Assembly (NCBI RefSeq): GCF_003234815.2
Contig: NZ_CP126279.1
Span: 2,232,001-2,296,000, forward strand
DNA: 64,000 nt
Direction: 5' to 3'
Source of the DNA: Curtobacterium sp. MCBD17_035
GTDB taxonomy: Bacteria; Actinomycetota; Actinomycetes; Actinomycetales; Microbacteriaceae
The position numbers were made by a program, and so were the translations under genes. Position 1 is the first letter of the stretch; each line of letters begins with the position of its first letter. Of this stretch, positions 1 through 8,284 are shown piece by piece. The notes beneath the pieces are model-generated. The model had not been told where the DNA came from. It did not search any database and saw only the letters and a list, made by a program, of their open reading frames with translations.

Positions 1-1
1 G

Positions 2-391
2 TGGGCGGCGCTCGCCTGGGGGCTGTTCGGCACGCACATCGCCCTCGTCCTGTCGCCGCTCGCGCACCTCCGCCCCGGCGTGTTCCTGCTCGTGATCGGC
101 GGCTACGCGCTCGCGTGGCTCGTCGGCTTCGTCGTGTTCTTCCTGCCGGCCGGGCTCGGCGGGCGGGAGGCCACGCTCACCGCGCTGCTCGTGGCGGGCG
201 TGCCGCTCGCCAGCGGGACCGCGGTGAGCGTCGCGGTGATGTCCCGGGTGCTGCTCACGGTCGTCGACGTCGTGTTCGCGGCCGTGTTCGTGCTGAACCG
301 GCGGCACCGTCCCGTGCCGCCCGTCGCGGTCCCGACCGAGCGGGACGACCTCGGCGCGCTCGGCTCTCGCGGAACTCCAGGGCAGCACTGA
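2..391 (+). CDS. C-terminal part of a flippase-like integral membrane protein (lysylphosphatidylglycerol synthase TM / UPF0104 type)
   Basis: The gene runs in from the left edge, and 129 residues plus a TGA stop are visible. Hydrophobic segments cover roughly visible residues 1-20, 28-48 and 52-90. The stretch LPAGLGGREATLTALL resembles the 'PGGLGxRE' signature of the YbhN/AglD flippase-like membrane family, which is often found beside glycosyltransferases and thought to act in lipid or lipid-linked sugar translocation. The last 30 residues are polar and probably cytoplasmic. A GT4 glycosyltransferase follows 91 bases downstream, which fits an envelope polysaccharide or lipid role. The family assignment rests on the C-terminal half only, so the substrate is unknown. 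Confidence 0.7.
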   Translation, partial: WAALAWGLFGTHIALVLSPLAHLRPGVFLLVIGGYALAWLVGFVVFFLPAGLGGREATLTALLVAGVPLASGTAVSVAVMSRVLLTVVDVVFAAVFVLNRRHRPVPPVAVPTERDDLGALGSRGTPGQH

Positions 392-482
392 TAGGTTCGT
401 GCGGCCTGCCGGGGACGTCCGCGGGCCGAGCGAGACCGGGTCCGACGCGTCGTCGGCGAACTCCAGGAGACCGAACAGCCCC

Positions 483-1625
483 ATGACCACCCTCCGCGTG
501 ATCGTCGACCAGATCGTGGCCCCGGTGCCGGGCGGGATCGGGCGGTACGCCGAGGAACTGACGCGGGAACTCATCGCCACCGCACCGGCGGGCTGCGACG
601 TCGAGGGCATCGTGTCGGCCGTCGACGCCGGGGACCTGGCGCACATCCGGACGCTCCTGCCGGGCCTGGCGGACCTCGAGCGCCTGTCGCTGCCCCGCCG
701 CGAGCTCTCGCTCGCCTGGCAGGGCGGGTTCGCCCACGGCGCCAGCCGCGGGATGGTGCACGCGCCGAGCGTGCTCGCCCCGTTGGTCAAGCACGACCGT
801 GGTCTGGAGCCGGGCCGGCAGACGGTCGTCACGGTGCACGACGTCGTGCCGTGGACCCACCCCGAGACCCTGACGCCCCGCGGTGTCCACTTCCACAAGG
901 CGATGGTGAAGCGCGCGTACAAGTACGCGGACGCCGTCGTGGTGCCCACGCACGCGGTCGCGGCCGAGCTCAACGAGATCCACCGGTTCGAGGACCGCCT
1001 CCGCGTGATCGGTGGAGCGCCGAGCGGGCGACTCCGGGTCCCGGTCGACGCCGACGTGCGGGCCGAGCGCCTGGGCCTCCCGGAACGGTACGTGCTCGCG
1101 GTGGGGACGCTCGAACCGCGCAAGGGCCTCGGGCACCTCATCGCGGCGATGGCGCGCCCCGATGCTCCCGCCGACCTCCCGCTCGTCATCAGCGGTCCGG
1201 ACGGCTGGGGCGACGTCGACGTGGCCGGCACGGCCGCCGCCGCGGGCCTCGCCCCGGACCGCGTCAAGGTCCTCGGACGGATCGAGGACGCCGACCTCGC
1301 GGTCGTCTACGCCCGCGCGTCGGTGTTCGTGTTCCCGAGCCTGGCCGAGGGCTTCGGCCTGCCCGTGATCGAGGCGATGAGCCTCGGCACGCCGGTCATC
1401 CACTCGGACGCGCCGGCCGTGCGCGAGGTCGCCGCGGACGCCGCGGTCGTGGTCGACACGAACCCCATCGAGACGTACCCGGAACGGCTCGCCCACGCGA
1501 TCTTCCAGGTCGTCGGCGACCAGGCGCTCGCCGCGCAGCTCCGGGTCGCCGGTCCCGACCGCGCGCGCATGTTCGATTGGCGCGACTCGGCCGCCGAGGT
1601 CTGGCACCTGCACGCCGACCTCTGA
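483..1625 (+). CDS. GT4-family glycosyltransferase (GT-B fold)
   Basis: The protein is 380 residues, a normal length for a group 1 glycosyltransferase. The N-terminal Rossmann domain opens with the acceptor-side loop PGGIGRY (residues 16-22). The C-terminal nucleotide-sugar domain has LEPRKG near residue 215 and the retaining GT-B signature EGFGLPVIE, with the two glutamates at residues 289 and 297. It probably moves a sugar from a nucleotide donor to a polysaccharide or lipid acceptor at the inner membrane face; donor and acceptor cannot be told. ATG 483 is preferred because the family alignment begins there and an AGGAGA lies about 10 bases upstream. A frame open further upstream to 399 adds only a basic, non-conserved tail. 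A TAGGTT at 392-397 could be its -10 box. A gcgggaggcccg repeat copy follows the stop. Confidence 0.85.
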   Translation: MTTLRVIVDQIVAPVPGGIGRYAEELTRELIATAPAGCDVEGIVSAVDAGDLAHIRTLLPGLADLERLSLPRRELSLAWQGGFAHGASRGMVHAPSVLAPLVKHDRGLEPGRQTVVTVHDVVPWTHPETLTPRGVHFHKAMVKRAYKYADAVVVPTHAVAAELNEIHRFEDRLRVIGGAPSGRLRVPVDADVRAERLGLPERYVLAVGTLEPRKGLGHLIAAMARPDAPADLPLVISGPDGWGDVDVAGTAAAAGLAPDRVKVLGRIEDADLAVVYARASVFVFPSLAEGFGLPVIEAMSLGTPVIHSDAPAVREVAADAAVVVDTNPIETYPERLAHAIFQVVGDQALAAQLRVAGPDRARMFDWRDSAAEVWHLHADL

Positions 1626-1634
1626 GCGGCACGC

Positions 1635-1653
1635 GCGGGAGGCCCGTCACCGG
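1635..1653. repeat. Interspersed GGGAGGCCCGT element copy
   Basis: This is a copy of the short GGGAGGC-cored element just after the glycosyltransferase stop. It reads gcgggaggcccgtcaccgg and closely matches a copy inside dacB and one arm of the hairpin at 45241-45280. Confidence 0.5.
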
Positions 1654-1696
1654 ACTCGCCGCGTCGCCCGGGACGCCGTGGTCGGCCCGGCACCCC

Positions 1697-2209
1697 TCAG
1701 AGCTGCGCGCGGAGCGCTGCCGCCTTCTGCTCGACGAGGTCCTCGAGTCCCGCGGCGTAGTCGGCCAGACGCGCCGAGACGGCGGCGTCGGCGGAGCCGA
1801 TGATGCGGGCCGCGAGGAGCCCCGCGTTGGCCGCGCCGTTGATCGAGACGGTCGCCACGGGTACTCCCGCGGGCATCTGCACGATCGACAGCAGTGAGTC
1901 GAGGCCGTCGAGCCGCGCGAGCTGCACGGGGACGCCGATGACGGGCAGCGTCGTCACGGCGGCGAGCATGCCGGGGAGGTGCGCCGCACCACCCGCGCCG
2001 GCGATGACGACCTGGATGCCGCGACCGGCGGCCTCCCGACCGAACCGCATCATCTTGTCGGGCGTGCGGTGGGCGGAGACGACGTCCGCCTCGAACGGGA
2101 TGCCGAGCTCGGTCAGGATCTCGGCGGCCGCGCGCATCGTCGGCCAGTCCGAGTCGGATCCCATGACGATCGCGACGAGCGGGGACGACGGTGCGGTGGT
2201 GTCGGTCAC
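1697..2209 (-). CDS. purE: N5-carboxyaminoimidazole ribonucleotide mutase PurE
   Basis: This 170-residue protein is a class I PurE, which converts N5-CAIR to CAIR in purine biosynthesis. It has the loop GSDSDW (residues 17-22), the catalytic His in SAHRTPDKM (His47) and the [11 protein letters not shown] substrate loop. The partner ATP-dependent step is encoded by purK about 2 kb upstream on the same strand, but the two are separated by a GH6 cellulase gene instead of being adjacent as in many bacteria. The GTG start at 2209 is supported by TAACAT at 2221-2216, six bases before it, which indicates a leaderless mRNA. It is convergent with the glycosyltransferase gene. Confidence 0.96.
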   Translation of the reverse strand: MTDTTAPSSPLVAIVMGSDSDWPTMRAAAEILTELGIPFEADVVSAHRTPDKMMRFGREAAGRGIQVVIAGAGGAAHLPGMLAAVTTLPVIGVPVQLARLDGLDSLLSIVQMPAGVPVATVSINGAANAGLLAARIIGSADAAVSARLADYAAGLEDLVEQKAAALRAQL

Positions 2210-2215
2210 GGGTCG

Positions 2216-2221
2216 ATGTTA
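2216..2221 (-). promoter_or_regulatory. purE -10 box (leaderless)
   Basis: TAACAT reads on the minus strand and ends six bases before the GTG start of purE. This places the transcription start at or next to the start codon. Confidence 0.6.
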
Positions 2222-2326
2222 CCGGCGCGGGACGGGCCACCCGGCCGCGATCCGTCCGTCCGTTCGTCCGTCCGTCCGCGCGTCGAGATGGCCGCGCCGG
2301 CACACCGGCCACCGCGGTCGGTGGGC

Positions 2327-4032
2327 CTACCGGCTCGTGTTCGGCACCGTGACGGTCTTGCACCCGAGACTCGTGTCGGCGCCACCGCCGACGCTCACCG
2401 CCGTCAGGCAGACCCTCCGCGACCCGGCCGCCGCGGGGACGAGTGCCGCGAAGCCGTGGGACGCCCCCGCCCCGTACACCCGCGCGACGTCCTTCCGCGT
2501 CGTGTCGGCCGTGAACGTGGTCGTCGTCGACCCGATGGCGGCCCGGACGGTGAGGGCGGTCCCGGTCTGGTCGCCGTCGAACGCCCATCCGGCCACCCGG
2601 ATGCCACCGGCCGCGCCGGTCGCCGAGTCGAAGGACCCCTTCGGGCTGACGGACGGGACGGTCACGGTCCTGCATCCGAGGCTGCTGTCGCCGCCGCCCG
2701 CGACCCCGGCCGCGCTCGCGCAGACCGCGTGCTTCCCGCTCGTCGCCGGGACGGTGGCGGAGAACCCGTGCGCGGCCGTGACGCCGTAGGCGCGCGCGAC
2801 GTCCGGCCGGGTGACGTTCGCGGTGATCGTGGTCGCCGCGCCGTCGATGGTGATCCGGACGGACAGGGGCGTTCGGGTCGCGTCGGGATCGAACGCCCAT
2901 CCCTGGACGGTGACACCGGCGGTGACCGCGGTGGCGCGGTCGAACGACCCCTTCGGGGCGGATCCCGCGGGCGCGGTCGTGCCGCCGTTGCCGGAGCTCG
3001 CGCTCACGGTGCCGTTCGGGTCCAGCACGGCGTTCGCGACGAGGGCCCGGGCGTAGCTCGGGTACCACTCCCCCGCGGCGGGCGCACCGCCACAGGAACC
3101 GTCGCTCGCGCCGGGGGTCTTCACCCACAGGAGGGCGTCGAGCGCCGTGCCGTCGTCGACGACGCGCGGGGCCGCGCCGAGTCCGGCTCCGGGCCCGTTG
3201 CACCAGGTGCCCCGCCAGCCCTGCCCGTTGCGTGACGTGTCGATGACGTAGTGGGCGCCGCCCGTCGCCGCGGAGACCTGCTGGTCGTAGGCCTGCTCCT
3301 GCGCGGTCGGGTAGTAGTTCGCGACGTTGCTGAAGAAGCCGCGCGCATCGGCGACACCCGCGGAACGGAGGCGCTGCGCCATGGTGGCCGGGGGGACCCA
3401 GTTCGAGTTCCCCCCGTCGAGGTACGCCGGGACCCCCGCGGCGGTGAAGGCGCTGACCTCGTGCGACAGGAGCGCGTACCGGCTCGTCGCCTCGTCGGGG
3501 CAGCTGCTCAGCATCGCGAGGGAGTCCGGCTCGACCATCACGGCCGCTCGCTTCCCCCGCAGGGTCGATGCGATGAGGTCCACCCACCGCGTGTACTGCG
3601 TCGCGGTCATGCCGCCGGACGAGTAGCCGCCGCAGTCGCGGTTCGGGATCGCGTAGGTGACGTAGACGGCCTCGCGCCCGCCCCGGCCGCCGCGGCCTCC
3701 GTCGAGGTGAGGAGGTCGACGAGCTGCGCGTCCGAGTACCACTCGCCCAGCCAGATCGCGACCGGGTACTGCGCGATGGCGCGGGCGGCCGCGGCCCCGC
3801 TGCTGTCGCCCGCCGCCGCGAGGCTGCTGGCCGCCTGGGCCGCCTGGCTCGTGGGCTCGCGGTACGGTCCGCCGGCGAAGACGCCGCTCGACGCGGCGCT
3901 GTGGACCGTGGCGGCGGTGAGGGGTGTGCCCGACGCGGCGGACGCCGCGGACACGGGCACGACGGCGATCGAGACGACCGCGGCGGCGGCCGCGACGATC
4001 CCGGCGGTCGCGGCGCAGAGAGAGCGGAGCAT
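2327..4032 (-). pseudogene. Secreted GH6 cellulase (endoglucanase/cellobiohydrolase) with C-terminal tandem repeats, frameshifted
   Basis: Translation from ATG 4032 (AGGAA ahead) gives a signal peptide (residues 1 to about 31) and the start of a GH6 domain, including QYPVAIWLGEWY. The frame then breaks at about codon 116. The rest of GH6 continues in another frame: VTYAIPNRDCGGYSSGG, VMVEPDSLAML, AYLDGGNSNWV, VIDTSRNG and LLWVKTPGASDGSC. One extra G in the GGGG run (plus-strand CCCC, 3681-3684) would join the frames seamlessly as AAAAGGGREAVYV. Two tandem 101-residue repeats follow (2654-2956 and 2342-2644), each with PKGSFD, GWAFD, DVAR.YG, HGF and SLGC.TVTVP; they are probably surface or carbohydrate-binding modules. 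The family hydrolyses beta-1,4-glucan outside the cell. The break is either a homopolymer sequencing error or a real inactivating or phase-variable mutation. All catalytic-domain motifs are intact, which favours error or very recent loss. Confidence 0.85.
2342..2956 (-). repeat. Two tandem 101-residue GWAFD repeats in the cellulase tail
   Basis: Two in-frame copies of 303 bases each, separated by a 9-base linker (2645-2653), encode modules of exactly 101 residues. Conserved positions include PKGSFD at module residues 1-6, GWAFD at 19-23, HGF at 63-65 and TVTVP at 97-101, with one Cys near residue 79 and another near 95 in each. The module resembles repeats seen in secreted actinobacterial proteins. 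Its function is not known to me. Confidence 0.75.
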
Positions 4033-4063
4033 GGACGTTCCTGACGGCGTGGTGGGCGCGGTC

Positions 4064-4135
4064 GTGCGTCGGGGACGCACGGGGTGGAACGTGCGTCGGG
4101 AGCACACGTGACTGGCTGTTGTCCATGACAACAGC
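4064..4135. promoter_or_regulatory. Three dyad-symmetric operator candidates upstream of the GH6 gene
   Basis: A perfect dyad GCTGTTGTC-N3-GACAACAGC lies at 4115-4135, about 83 bases before the GH6 start. A perfect GTGCGTC-N3-GACGCAC lies at 4064-4080, and an imperfect copy of the latter at 4091-4107. Such paired dyads are typical repressor sites, for example LacI-type control of cellulase genes. The cognate regulator is not in this window. Confidence 0.5.
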
Positions 4136-4181
4136 AGTGGTCACCCCTGTGCACCGCCCAGTCCGGGGGATCCCCCATCGG

Positions 4182-4251
4182 GGGACGGCGCCGGTCGGGA
4201 GGGACGGCGCCGGTCGGGAGGGACGGCGCCGGTCGGGAGGGACGGCGCCGG
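4182..4251. repeat. 19-bp tandem repeat, 3.7 copies
   Basis: The unit gggacggcgccggtcggga occurs perfectly at 4182-4200, 4201-4219 and 4220-4238, followed by 13 bases of a fourth copy to 4251. It starts about 20 bases past the purK stop (purK is on the minus strand), in the purK-GH6 spacer. Each unit carries a GGCGCC palindrome and a GGGAGGGAC junction. There are no spacers between units, so it is not a CRISPR array. Copy number is likely variable between strains. Confidence 0.9.
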
Positions 4252-4270
4252 GCCGTCGCGCGGCCGCCCG

Positions 4271-5407
4271 TCAGTCGTCGAAGTGCGCTGCGGCCGCCCG
4301 GGCACGGAACACGACGTCGTCGACGTCGTCGCCCGTGACCGTGACGTGGCCGATCTTCCGCCCGGGCCGCGGCGCCTTGCCGTAGAAGTGGTACTTCGCC
4401 TCGGGGAACTCGGCGAGTGCGGCGGGGTAGCGCGACGCGAGGTCGCCGTCGGCCGGGCCGCCGAGCACGTTCACCATGGCCGCGATGGGCGCGTGCATGC
4501 CCGGCGCTCCGAGCGGCAGGTCGAGGACCGCGCGGAGGTGCTGCTCGAACTGGCTCGTCGTGGCACCGTCGATGGACCAGTGCCCGGTGTTGTGCGGCCG
4601 CATCGCGAGTTCGTTGATGAGGATCCGCTCATCGTCGGTCTCGAACAGCTCGACCGCGAGCACGCCCGTGACGTCGAGCTCCTCGGCGATGCGGACGGCG
4701 ATGTCCTCGGTCGTGTCCGCGATCCGCCCCGCGCTGCCCGGCGCCGGCGCGATGACCTCGGCGCACACGCCGTTGCGCTGGACGGTCTCGACGAGGGGCC
4801 ACGGGACGACCTCGCCCGAGGGACGCCGCGCCACGGACTGCGCCAACTCCCGCGTGAAGCCGACGAGCTCCTCGACGAGCAACGCGTCACCCGAGGCGGT
4901 CTCGGCCAGGGCGGTGAACCAGTCGTCGGCCTGGTCGGACGCCGTCACGACGCGGACGCCCTTGCCGTCGTACCCGCCACGGGCGGTCTTGACGACCGCG
5001 CGGCCGCCGTGTGCGTCGAGGAAGGCGCCGAGTTCGGCCGCGTCGTGCACGGCGGCCCAGTCCGGCACGGGCAACCCGAGCGACGACAGCCGTGTGCGCA
5101 TGACGATCTTGTCCTGCGCCACGGCGAGGGCGGCGGGGCCGGGACGCACGGCCACGCCGGCGTCGACGAGGGCGGCCAGCACGTCCTGGGGCACGTGCTC
5201 GTGGTCGAACGTCACGACGTCGACCTCGCGCGCGAAGGCGAGCACGGTCGCGGCGTCGTGGTAGTCACCCGTGGCCGTCGCGGCGATCGAGGCCGCCATG
5301 CCCGGCTGCTCCGCGAGCACCCGGATGTCGAGGCCGAGTTCCACGGCCGGGGGCACCATCATCCGGGCCAGCTGTCCGCCACCGATCACGCCGACGCGCA
5401 ACGCCAT
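4271..5407 (-). CDS. purK: N5-carboxyaminoimidazole ribonucleotide synthase PurK
   Basis: The 378-residue ATP-grasp enzyme makes N5-CAIR from AIR, bicarbonate and ATP, the step before PurE. The N-terminal nucleotide-binding motif GVIGGGQLARMM is at residues 6-17. The ATP-grasp core includes VVKTARGGYDGKG, and the C-terminal metal and substrate site includes INELAMRPHNTGHW. ATG 5407 is chosen because conservation begins there, with GGAGGG about 11 bases upstream. The open frame 48 bases longer adds a non-homologous tail. It is divergent from gtrA, a common actinobacterial arrangement. Confidence 0.95.
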   Translation of the reverse strand: MALRVGVIGGGQLARMMVPPAVELGLDIRVLAEQPGMAASIAATATGDYHDAATVLAFAREVDVVTFDHEHVPQDVLAALVDAGVAVRPGPAALAVAQDKIVMRTRLSSLGLPVPDWAAVHDAAELGAFLDAHGGRAVVKTARGGYDGKGVRVVTASDQADDWFTALAETASGDALLVEELVGFTRELAQSVARRPSGEVVPWPLVETVQRNGVCAEVIAPAPGSAGRIADTTEDIAVRIAEELDVTGVLAVELFETDDERILINELAMRPHNTGHWSIDGATTSQFEQHLRAVLDLPLGAPGMHAPIAAMVNVLGGPADGDLASRYPAALAEFPEAKYHFYGKAPRPGRKIGHVTVTGDDVDDVVFRARAAAAHFDD

Positions 5408-5456
5408 GTCCGTGTGTTCCCTCCACGACGACCGGGACCGATCCCAGCCCGTCATC

Positions 5457-5462
5457 TATACT
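5457..5462 (+). promoter_or_regulatory. Possible gtrA -10 box
   Basis: TATACT lies in the purK-gtrA divergent spacer, 55 bases before the gtrA start. No good -35 hexamer accompanies it. Confidence 0.35.
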
Positions 5463-5517
5463 CGCGGCGGCCGTTCTCGCATCCGCCGGCCACAACTCTA
5501 CGGAACCGGGAGGGCCC

Positions 5518-5997
5518 GTGCGGCGTCTCTTCGCACAGCTCGCGCGCTTCGGCATCGTCGGAGCAGTCGGGTTCGTGGTCGACACCGGCCTGTTCAACCT
5601 CCTCCGCCTCACCGTCCTCGCCCCCGAGCACGTGCACGCCGGTCCCTTCTTCGCCAAGCTCATCTCGACCACGGTGGCGATCCTCGTGAACTGGGTCGGG
5701 AACCGCTACTGGACGTTCCGACACCAGCGCCGTTCCGTGGCCGTGCGTGAGGGCATCGAGTTCGTCGTCGTGTCACTCGGCGGCATGCTCATCTCCCTCG
5801 GGTGCCTCTGGATCTCGCACTACGTCCTCGGCTACCACTCCGCGCTCGCGGACAACATCTCGTCGAACGTGATCGGCCTCGTGCTCGGTACGGCCTTCCG
5901 GTTCTGGCTGTACAAGGTGTGGGTGTACCACCCGGACCGCACCCTGGACACGCAGGACCGCAGCGTCCCCGCGGTCGCAGCCGACACAACGCCCTGA
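5518..5997 (+). CDS. GtrA family membrane protein
   Basis: This 159-residue protein has four predicted membrane segments near residues 8-28, 43-61, 75-97 and 105-125. GtrA-family hallmarks are RFGIVGAVGFVVDTGLFNLL, the NWVGNRYWTF motif after helix 2 and GTAFRFWLYKVWVY in helix 4. The family takes part in transfer or flipping of polyprenyl-linked sugars for cell-surface polysaccharides. The GTG start is preceded by GGGAGGG seven bases upstream. The neighbouring GT4, Ugd and ManC genes supply plausible partners, but the substrate is not determined. Confidence 0.9.
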   Translation: MRRLFAQLARFGIVGAVGFVVDTGLFNLLRLTVLAPEHVHAGPFFAKLISTTVAILVNWVGNRYWTFRHQRRSVAVREGIEFVVVSLGGMLISLGCLWISHYVLGYHSALADNISSNVIGLVLGTAFRFWLYKVWVYHPDRTLDTQDRSVPAVAADTTP

Positions 5998-6079
5998 CCG
6001 CGAGCCGTCGTCGGCGCGTTCCACGACCCTCCCGGCCGTTGCGGGGTGGGGCGGGGGCCCACCTGCCAGGATCGGGTCC

Positions 6080-6817
6080 ATGCCAGGTTCTCGCCGTCGG
6101 GGCGGTCTCGTCCCGCTGCCCGTCGTCGTGTCACTCGGGGTCGGCGTGGCCCTCGCCCTCACGGGGTGCAGCGGCGGCGGCGAACCGACACCGACACGGA
6201 CCGCGCACGGCGCGAGCGCGACGCCCCACCCGACCGGCGACGCCACCACCGCGACGGGTGCGACGGCGGGTGCTGCCCCGATCAGCAGCGGCGCGCCATC
6301 GGGACCGGCGTCAGCCGACCCGGGAGCGACCGCGGGTGCCGGCGGGTCCGGCTCCGGCGGGTCGTCATCCTCGGGCGGGGCCGGCACCGGGACGACAGCG
6401 CCGGTCGACGTCGCCGGGATCGCCGCGCAGGGCGTCACGGCCGCCGGTGGTGGCACCGTCATCGCGTTCTCGAAGTCCGGTGCCGACGGGTGGACCGTGC
6501 TCGTCGTGGGGACCGGCGGGGCCGAGACGCAGTCGGTCGTCTCGGGGACGACGGAACGGGTGATCAGCGGCCCCTTCCCGAAGCAGGTGGACGCCGCGAC
6601 GCAGGCCGCGGACGCCGCCGCGGCGACGGCGGCACACGTCGACGTCGCCCACGCCGCCACGACGGCGACCGCCGCGGTCAACGGCGGCAGGGTGACGTCC
6701 CTCCGCCTCGGCGCCGCCGGATCGTCGCACCGGTGGACCGTGCTCGTCAGTGCCGACGGCACCACCCACACGGTCGTCGTCGACGCGACGACCGGCAGCG
6801 TCGTCTCGACGGCCTGA
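6080..6817 (+). CDS. PepSY-like lipoprotein
   Basis: The 245-residue protein has a lipoprotein signal peptide: arginines at 5-7, a hydrophobic core, and the lipobox LTGC with Cys30 as the lipidation site. Residues 31-105 are a Gly/Ser/Thr/Ala/Pro-rich linker. The rest holds two similar modules, each with a TVLV strand (WTVLVVGTGG and WTVLVSADGTT), the last ending VVDATTGSVVS like a PepSY domain. It is probably anchored on the outer face of the membrane, and its function is unknown. CAGGAT seven bases before ATG may be the -10 of a leaderless mRNA. It is convergent with ugd. Confidence 0.75.
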   Translation: MPGSRRRGGLVPLPVVVSLGVGVALALTGCSGGGEPTPTRTAHGASATPHPTGDATTATGATAGAAPISSGAPSGPASADPGATAGAGGSGSGGSSSSGGAGTGTTAPVDVAGIAAQGVTAAGGGTVIAFSKSGADGWTVLVVGTGGAETQSVVSGTTERVISGPFPKQVDAATQAADAAAATAAHVDVAHAATTATAAVNGGRVTSLRLGAAGSSHRWTVLVSADGTTHTVVVDATTGSVVSTA

Positions 6818-6865
6818 CGGACGGGCGGCCGCGGACCGGGCGGCCGGTGGAGCGTCGGACTCCGG

Positions 6866-8173
6866 TCAGCGCCCCATGCCGCGGTACGTGAACCCCGCCT
6901 GCCGCCAGGCCTGCGGATCGAGGCAGTTGCGGCCGTCGACGATCGCCTTGGCAGCCACGAGGGCACCGACCGCGGCCGGCTCGAGGTCCCGGAACTCCTG
7001 CCACTCGGTCAGCACGAGGACGACGTCGGCACCGCCGAGGGCCTCCGCGGCGCTCTCGGCGTAGGTGAGTTCGGGATGGACGCGCTGCGAGGTGTGGACG
7101 GCCTCGGGGTCGTAGGCCACGACCACGGCCCCCGCCGTCCGCAGTCGTGCCGCGATGTCGAGCGCCGGGGAGTCGCGCACGTCGTCCGAGTCGGGCTTGA
7201 ACGCCAGACCGAGCACCGCGACGCGGCGGCCCTGGACGTCACCGCCGAGGAGCTCCGTCGCGACGTCCACGAGGCGGTCGCGACGCCGCAGGTTGACGGC
7301 GTCGACGTCCTCGAGGAAGTCGAGCGTGTGCGGCAGGCCGAGTTCGATCGACCGGGCACGGAAGGCACGGATGTCCTTCGGCAGGCACCCGCCCCCGAAC
7401 CCGAGGCCCGCGTTGAGGAACCGCCGGCCGATGCGGGCGTCGAGCCCGATGGCGTCGGCGAGGGCGGTGACGTCGGCGCCGGTGACCTCGGCGATCTCGG
7501 CCATCGCGTTGATGAACGAGATCTTCGTCGCGAGGAACGCGTTCGCGCTCACCTTCACGAGTTCGGCCGTCGCGCGGTCGACCACGAGTCGGGGCGTCCC
7601 CGCGGCGAGGGCCGCGGCGTAGACGTCGTCGAGCACCTCGACCGCGCGCTCACCCTCGACCCCGTCCGGCACGCCGTACACGATCCGGTCCGGGCTGATC
7701 GTGTCCTGCACGGCGAAGCCCTCGCGCAGGAACTCGGGGTTCCAGACGAGCGTCGCGTCGGGTTCGGCCGCGGCGAGGTCGTCCGCCAGGCGCGCCGCCG
7801 TGCCGACGGGCACGGTCGACTTGCCGACGACGAGCTGTCCGGCACCGACGTGCGGCAGCAGTGCGGCCACCGCCGCGTCGACGTACCGGAGGTCGGCCGC
7901 GCCGTCGGCACCCTGCGGGGTCCCCACGGCGAGGAAGTGCACCTCGGACCCCGCGACGTCCGCGATCTCCGTCGTGAACCGGATGCGGCCGGTCGCGAGG
8001 GCCTCGCTGAGGATCTCGGGGAGTCCCGGCTCGAAGAACGGTGCCTCACCGCGGGACAGCGCCGCGATCTTGACGGGATCGACGTCGACGCCGACGACCT
8101 CGTGTCCGAGCTTGGCCATGGAGACGGCGTGGACGGCACCGAGGTACCCACAGCCGATCACTGAGATGCGCAC
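6866..8173 (-). CDS. ugd: UDP-glucose 6-dehydrogenase
   Basis: The 435-residue protein oxidises UDP-glucose to UDP-glucuronate with two NAD+, for polysaccharide precursors. It shows the N-terminal Rossmann motif GCGYLG (residues 7-12), the GTPQGADG loop, NPEFLREG, and the nucleophile Cys263 in GFGGGCLPKD. The C-terminal UDP-binding domain contains LGLAFKPDSDDVRDSP. The GTG start at 8173 is fixed by a TAAGTT -10 six bases upstream. The neighbouring GT4, GtrA and lipoprotein genes are consistent with exopolysaccharide synthesis. Confidence 0.95.
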   Translation of the reverse strand: MRISVIGCGYLGAVHAVSMAKLGHEVVGVDVDPVKIAALSRGEAPFFEPGLPEILSEALATGRIRFTTEIADVAGSEVHFLAVGTPQGADGAADLRYVDAAVAALLPHVGAGQLVVGKSTVPVGTAARLADDLAAAEPDATLVWNPEFLREGFAVQDTISPDRIVYGVPDGVEGERAVEVLDDVYAAALAAGTPRLVVDRATAELVKVSANAFLATKISFINAMAEIAEVTGADVTALADAIGLDARIGRRFLNAGLGFGGGCLPKDIRAFRARSIELGLPHTLDFLEDVDAVNLRRRDRLVDVATELLGGDVQGRRVAVLGLAFKPDSDDVRDSPALDIAARLRTAGAVVVAYDPEAVHTSQRVHPELTYAESAAEALGGADVVLVLTEWQEFRDLEPAAVGALVAAKAIVDGRNCLDPQAWRQAGFTYRGMGR

Positions 8174-8179
8174 CCGACG

Positions 8180-8185
8180 AACTTA
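8180..8185 (-). promoter_or_regulatory. ugd -10 box (leaderless)
   Basis: TAAGTT on the minus strand ends six bases before the ugd GTG, which implies transcription starts at the start codon. Confidence 0.55.
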
Positions 8186-8284
8186 CCGGAGCGTGCCGAC
8201 GCCGAGCGGCCGGACGCACCGGGGCCTCACCCGGCGCCCCACCCCCGGTCTCCCCGTGGGCCCGGACCCCGGATCACCGGCGCG

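Noticed and set aside
399..482. Upstream start of the glycosyltransferase at 399
   Set aside because: It adds a basic non-conserved tail, and the GT-B fold with its ribosome-binding site begins at ATG 483.
1647..4178. A long minus-strand open frame spanning purE and the GH6 gene
   Set aside because: It is out of frame with the recognised PurE and GH6 domains and encodes only basic low-complexity sequence.
4182..4251. CRISPR array
   Set aside because: The repeats abut without spacers and no cas gene is present.
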